Positions 6,730 to 8,400 of a stretch of DNA of 8,400 bases are shown here, in pieces (the first letter of the stretch is position 1; each line of letters starts with the position of its first letter). The notes beneath the pieces were generated by a model. That model was not told the origin of the DNA and did not search any database. It saw nothing but the letters and a program-made list of their open reading frames with translations. The DNA is from JBAWXE01 sp037144255 (GTDB lineage: Bacteria; Bacteroidota; Bacteroidia; Chitinophagales; Chitinophagaceae): positions 1 to 8,400 of the forward strand of contig JBAWXE010000110.1 in assembly GCA_037144255.1 (NCBI GenBank), in the 5' to 3' direction. The translations under genes were made by a program, and so were the position numbers.

Positions 6730-7311
6730 TCAGTGCTGAGAACGACGTTTGCGTACGCGGCTCAGTGTCTCTTGCGTGACACCCAGATATGCTGCTATGT
6801 GATATAGGGGTAAACGCTGCAGTAAGTGTGGCTTTTCGGTGAGCAGACGCTCATATTTTTCATCGGGTGTTTCTGTTTTGTTCTTACCCAGTTCTTCTCT
6901 GAGGGCTGCAATGACGCGTTGGTGGTTTTTGATATAATACAGGGTGAAATCGGGGATGGTAGTAATGGCATGCTCCCAATTGGGGCGGTCTATCATCAGC
7001 AGTTCGCTATCTTCCAGTGCTTGTATGTTGAATTTGGTAGGCAGATCGTGCAGGCAACTCATATGGTCGCTTATAAATGCTCTTTCCTCCGCAATATATA
7101 TAGTACGTTCTACCCCTTCAGGACTGACATAATAGAGACGTAAACAACCTTTGATAACAAAGTAGGTGCAAGTGACAATATCACCGGCCTTGAACAATAT
7201 TTGATTTTTGGTAGCTGTTGTGGTGCTGAAATGCGCCAATAGTTCTTCCCAACGACTTTCATCGAAACCGTATTTGCTTTGCAGCTCTGTAAGTAATAAG
7301 CAGGTGTTCAA
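6730..7311 (-). CDS. Crp/Fnr-family transcriptional regulator
   Basis: A 193-residue cytoplasmic regulator. Residues about 25-120 form the cyclic-nucleotide-binding-type beta-roll (NQILFKAGDIVTCTYFVIKGCLRLYYVSPEGVERTIYI), followed by a long dimerisation helix (about 121-160). A short winged helix-turn-helix follows near 168-188 (LYHIAAYLGVTQETLSRVRKR), the recognition pattern of Bacteroidota Crp/Fnr proteins. It lacks the usual FeS-type N-terminal cysteine cluster of FNR and the arginine/serine set of classical cAMP binding is not evident, so the effector is unknown. The start is uncertain: the first plausible codon is TTG at 7309-7311, no in-frame ATG exists between the upstream stop (7375-7377) and residue 84, and the sequence from that TTG fits a normal family N-terminus. 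The cupin gene follows after 72 bases and is a likely target. Confidence 0.88.
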   Translation of the reverse strand: MNTCLLLTELQSKYGFDESRWEELLAHFSTTTATKNQILFKAGDIVTCTYFVIKGCLRLYYVSPEGVERTIYIAEERAFISDHMSCLHDLPTKFNIQALEDSELLMIDRPNWEHAITTIPDFTLYYIKNHQRVIAALREELGKNKTETPDEKYERLLTEKPHLLQRLPLYHIAAYLGVTQETLSRVRKRRSQH

Positions 7312-7386
7312 TGCGTGGAATGTTATAGCTAATATAAGGAGGAATGGGAAATAATATATAGTTTTAGGATAGAGCTAGACTACTTA

Positions 7387-7429
7387 TATATGTTATGGCT
7401 GTTGGTGAAGAATACCAACAGCGGCGGAG
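7387..7429. repeat. 43-base hairpin repeat, copy 1
   Basis: This element matches 7864-7906 at 42 of 43 bases. It starts TATATGTTATG, then forms a 10-base stem: GCTGTTGGTG (7398-7407), loop AAGAA, TACCAACAGC (7413-7422). It ends GGCGGAG. The only difference from copy 2 (T at 7413 instead of C) changes the innermost pair from G-C to G-U, keeping the stem. It lies 18 bases upstream of the ATG of the lipoprotein gene and in the divergent gap with the Crp/Fnr gene. No T-run follows, so it is not an ordinary terminator. Confidence 0.9.
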
Positions 7430-7447
7430 AATAAGTGGGTATAAATT

Positions 7448-7843
7448 ATGAAACTGAAACGAATAATATTCATACTGCTAGTTATGGCATTTGTTAGCTG
7501 TGGCCATGAACTTTACAAGAAAAAAATACATGGTTATTATGAGGTTAATAGTTCATCTGCAACTAATTCCGGTAAATCAATCATCATTGGATATGTTAAA
7601 GCCAAAGAAACAAATGAGGCAATAGAAAATTGTGCAGTGTCTGTGAAGGGGATGAAAATTGGAACTTTTACAGATAAAAGCGGTTTTTTTCAGTTGGATC
7701 TTGATAAAGGAGTATATAGTTTCATTGCTCAACATGTTGGTAATACTACTATTGAAACCCCAAAAGTTTTTATTAATGACTCTACAAAAACTGAAATTAT
7801 TTTTTATTTAGGCTATAGTTCTATTTATGAAATGATTAAATAA
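7448..7843 (+). CDS. Small lipoprotein with CarboxypepD_reg-like (Ig-like) domain
   Basis: A 131-residue predicted lipoprotein. The signal peptide MKLKRIIFILLVMAFVSC ends in a lipobox-like FVSC with Cys18 as the lipidation site, placing the mature protein on the outer or inner membrane. Residues about 45-118 (IIIGYVKAKETNEAIENCAVSVKG, then GTFTDKSGFFQLDLDKGVYSFIAQHVG) follow the pattern of the carboxypeptidase regulatory-like beta-sandwich, with its G-x-x-T-D-x-x-G-x-F signature. In Bacteroidota this domain is also found at the N-termini of TonB-dependent receptors. It stands alone here, without a receptor barrel. The ATG at 7448 has no Shine-Dalgarno but an AT-rich leader. The gene is AT-rich (19 of 60 G+C at 7501-7560, against 28 of 60 at 1501-1560 in the radical SAM gene), suggesting a different origin. 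Its function is unknown. Confidence 0.82.
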   Translation: MKLKRIIFILLVMAFVSCGHELYKKKIHGYYEVNSSSATNSGKSIIIGYVKAKETNEAIENCAVSVKGMKIGTFTDKSGFFQLDLDKGVYSFIAQHVGNTTIETPKVFINDSTKTEIIFYLGYSSIYEMIK

Positions 7844-7863
7844 TTTGGGTACTTCTATACCTT

Positions 7864-7906
7864 TATATGTTATGGCTGTTGGTGAAGAACACCAACAGCG
7901 GCGGAG
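7864..7906. repeat. 43-base hairpin repeat, copy 2
   Basis: This is the second copy, exactly 477 bases after copy 1. The stem is GCTGTTGGTG (7875-7884) with CACCAACAGC (7890-7899), ten perfect pairs around AAGAA. It begins 20 bases after the lipoprotein stop and ends 43 bases before the ATG of the next gene. Homology to copy 1 stops sharply on both sides, so it was not carried along by duplication of the neighbouring gene. Confidence 0.9.
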
Positions 7907-7949
7907 TAAAAAATATTATATATATCTTTCACCAATTAAGTAGTTGATT

Positions 7950-8399
7950 ATGTTTAAAAAAATATTATTATTATATGCAATTATTACTTGTTCTTTTTAT
8001 CATTCATTTTCTCAATTAACAAGTAATTTTGAATTAGGTAAATGGCAGATAGGTAGCCCCAAGATAGCGGCAGGATATTCAGATAGTTATAGTTTTTATA
8101 AAGGAGGAAAGTTTAAATTTTCAACGGATGAAAATTATGGACTAAGGCGTTTTGAAGGGTTTACAGGGAGATATCAAGTACAAAATGATTCACTTATTTT
8201 AATTCTATCAAGTATGACGGAATATTCAGGTGGCAATCTAGAGCTTAGTGAGATACAAGGTGGTAGTGGATGGACATTTACACATACAAAAAAAATCACT
8301 TCAAAAATCAATAAAAACATCAAAGAATATTTAACTATTAGGGGTCCATTTATTAAAAATAATTCATGCTACAAGCTGTGTACCATATTTCACAAATAA
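7950..8399 (+). CDS. Small exported protein of unknown function, complete at the window edge
   Basis: A 149-residue protein with a signal peptide (MFKKILLLYAIITCSFYHSFSQ, cleavage probably near SFS-Q). An in-frame TTG at 7944 precedes it, but the ATG at 7950 directly starts the signal peptide and is preferred. The mature part begins FELGKWQIGSPKIAAGYSDSYSFYKGGKFKF and continues with GRYQVQNDSLILILSS, a run of beta-strands resembling small lipocalin-like or META-like exported proteins. No motif is decisive and the function is unrecognised. Cys141 and Cys145 (near C-YKL-C) close to the end could pair. The stop TAA is at 8397-8399, one base before the window ends. Base composition is AT-rich like the preceding lipoprotein (21 of 60 G+C at 8101-8160). 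A 43-base hairpin repeat lies just upstream. Confidence 0.78.
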   Translation: MFKKILLLYAIITCSFYHSFSQLTSNFELGKWQIGSPKIAAGYSDSYSFYKGGKFKFSTDENYGLRRFEGFTGRYQVQNDSLILILSSMTEYSGGNLELSEIQGGSGWTFTHTKKITSKINKNIKEYLTIRGPFIKNNSCYKLCTIFHK

Positions 8400-8400
8400 T

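Noticed and set aside
7321..7343. A third, degenerate copy of the hairpin repeat, because TGTTATAGCT resembles TGTTATGGCT
   Set aside because: Only the first ten bases resemble it and there is no matching stem, so chance is sufficient.
7337..7346. Strong Shine-Dalgarno-like AAGGAGG followed by ATG on the plus strand
   Set aside because: The frame from that ATG ends after four codons and lies over the upstream region of the minus-strand regulator.
7387..7906. Classical integron attC sites
   Set aside because: The outer parts of the 43-base element (TATATGTTATG and GGCGGAG) are not complementary and do not give the paired RYYYAAC/GTTRRRY core sites; no integrase is visible in the window.

Overview
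The window looks like chromosomal DNA from a member of the Bacteroidota, probably near the Chitinophagales. The assignment rests on a type IX secretion (gliding-motility type, CHU_C-like) C-terminal sorting domain on a large surface protein, a typical Bacteroidota Crp/Fnr regulator with a short C-terminal helix-turn-helix, start codons without Shine-Dalgarno sequences, and -7 elements resembling TAnnTTTG. The genus cannot be fixed from the sequence alone.

Layout. (1) 3-2284, plus strand: a Y-family DNA polymerase whose N-terminus lies outside the window, followed 29 bases later by a radical SAM protein with a CxxxCxxC cluster motif. They form a probable two-gene DNA-damage unit. (2) 2289-4946, minus strand, convergent with the radical SAM gene across a 4-base gap: an 885-residue secreted protein with a signal peptide, an L-type-lectin-like domain, an Ig-like segment, about six PKD-like repeats of about 76 residues with paired cysteines, and a type IX sorting domain. 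Its start codon is GTG. (3) 5101-5424, minus strand: a small lysine-rich exported protein followed by a clear intrinsic terminator at 5046-5070. (4) 5425-6225: an 800-base gap without a convincing gene but dense in short ordered repeats. It holds eight TTxCCG units on an almost exact 11-base period, a GGTTACA triplet on a 10-11-base period, and two copies of a palindromic 14-mer. (5) 6226-7311, minus strand: a Crp/Fnr-type regulator followed by a small cupin protein and a hairpin terminator, a probable regulator-plus-target pair. (6) 7380-8400, plus strand: an AT-rich stretch with two small exported proteins of unknown function, a lipoprotein with a CarboxypepD_reg-like fold and a 149-residue secreted protein. 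Each is preceded by a nearly identical 43-base hairpin repeat.

The best candidates for something undescribed are the repeat-plus-small-exported-gene modules at the right end, which may be the start of a cassette-like array running out of the window, and the 11-base-phased array at 5977-6060, which looks like a multi-site binding platform. The remaining genes belong to recognisable families. All functional assignments come from reading motifs by eye; no database search was run.
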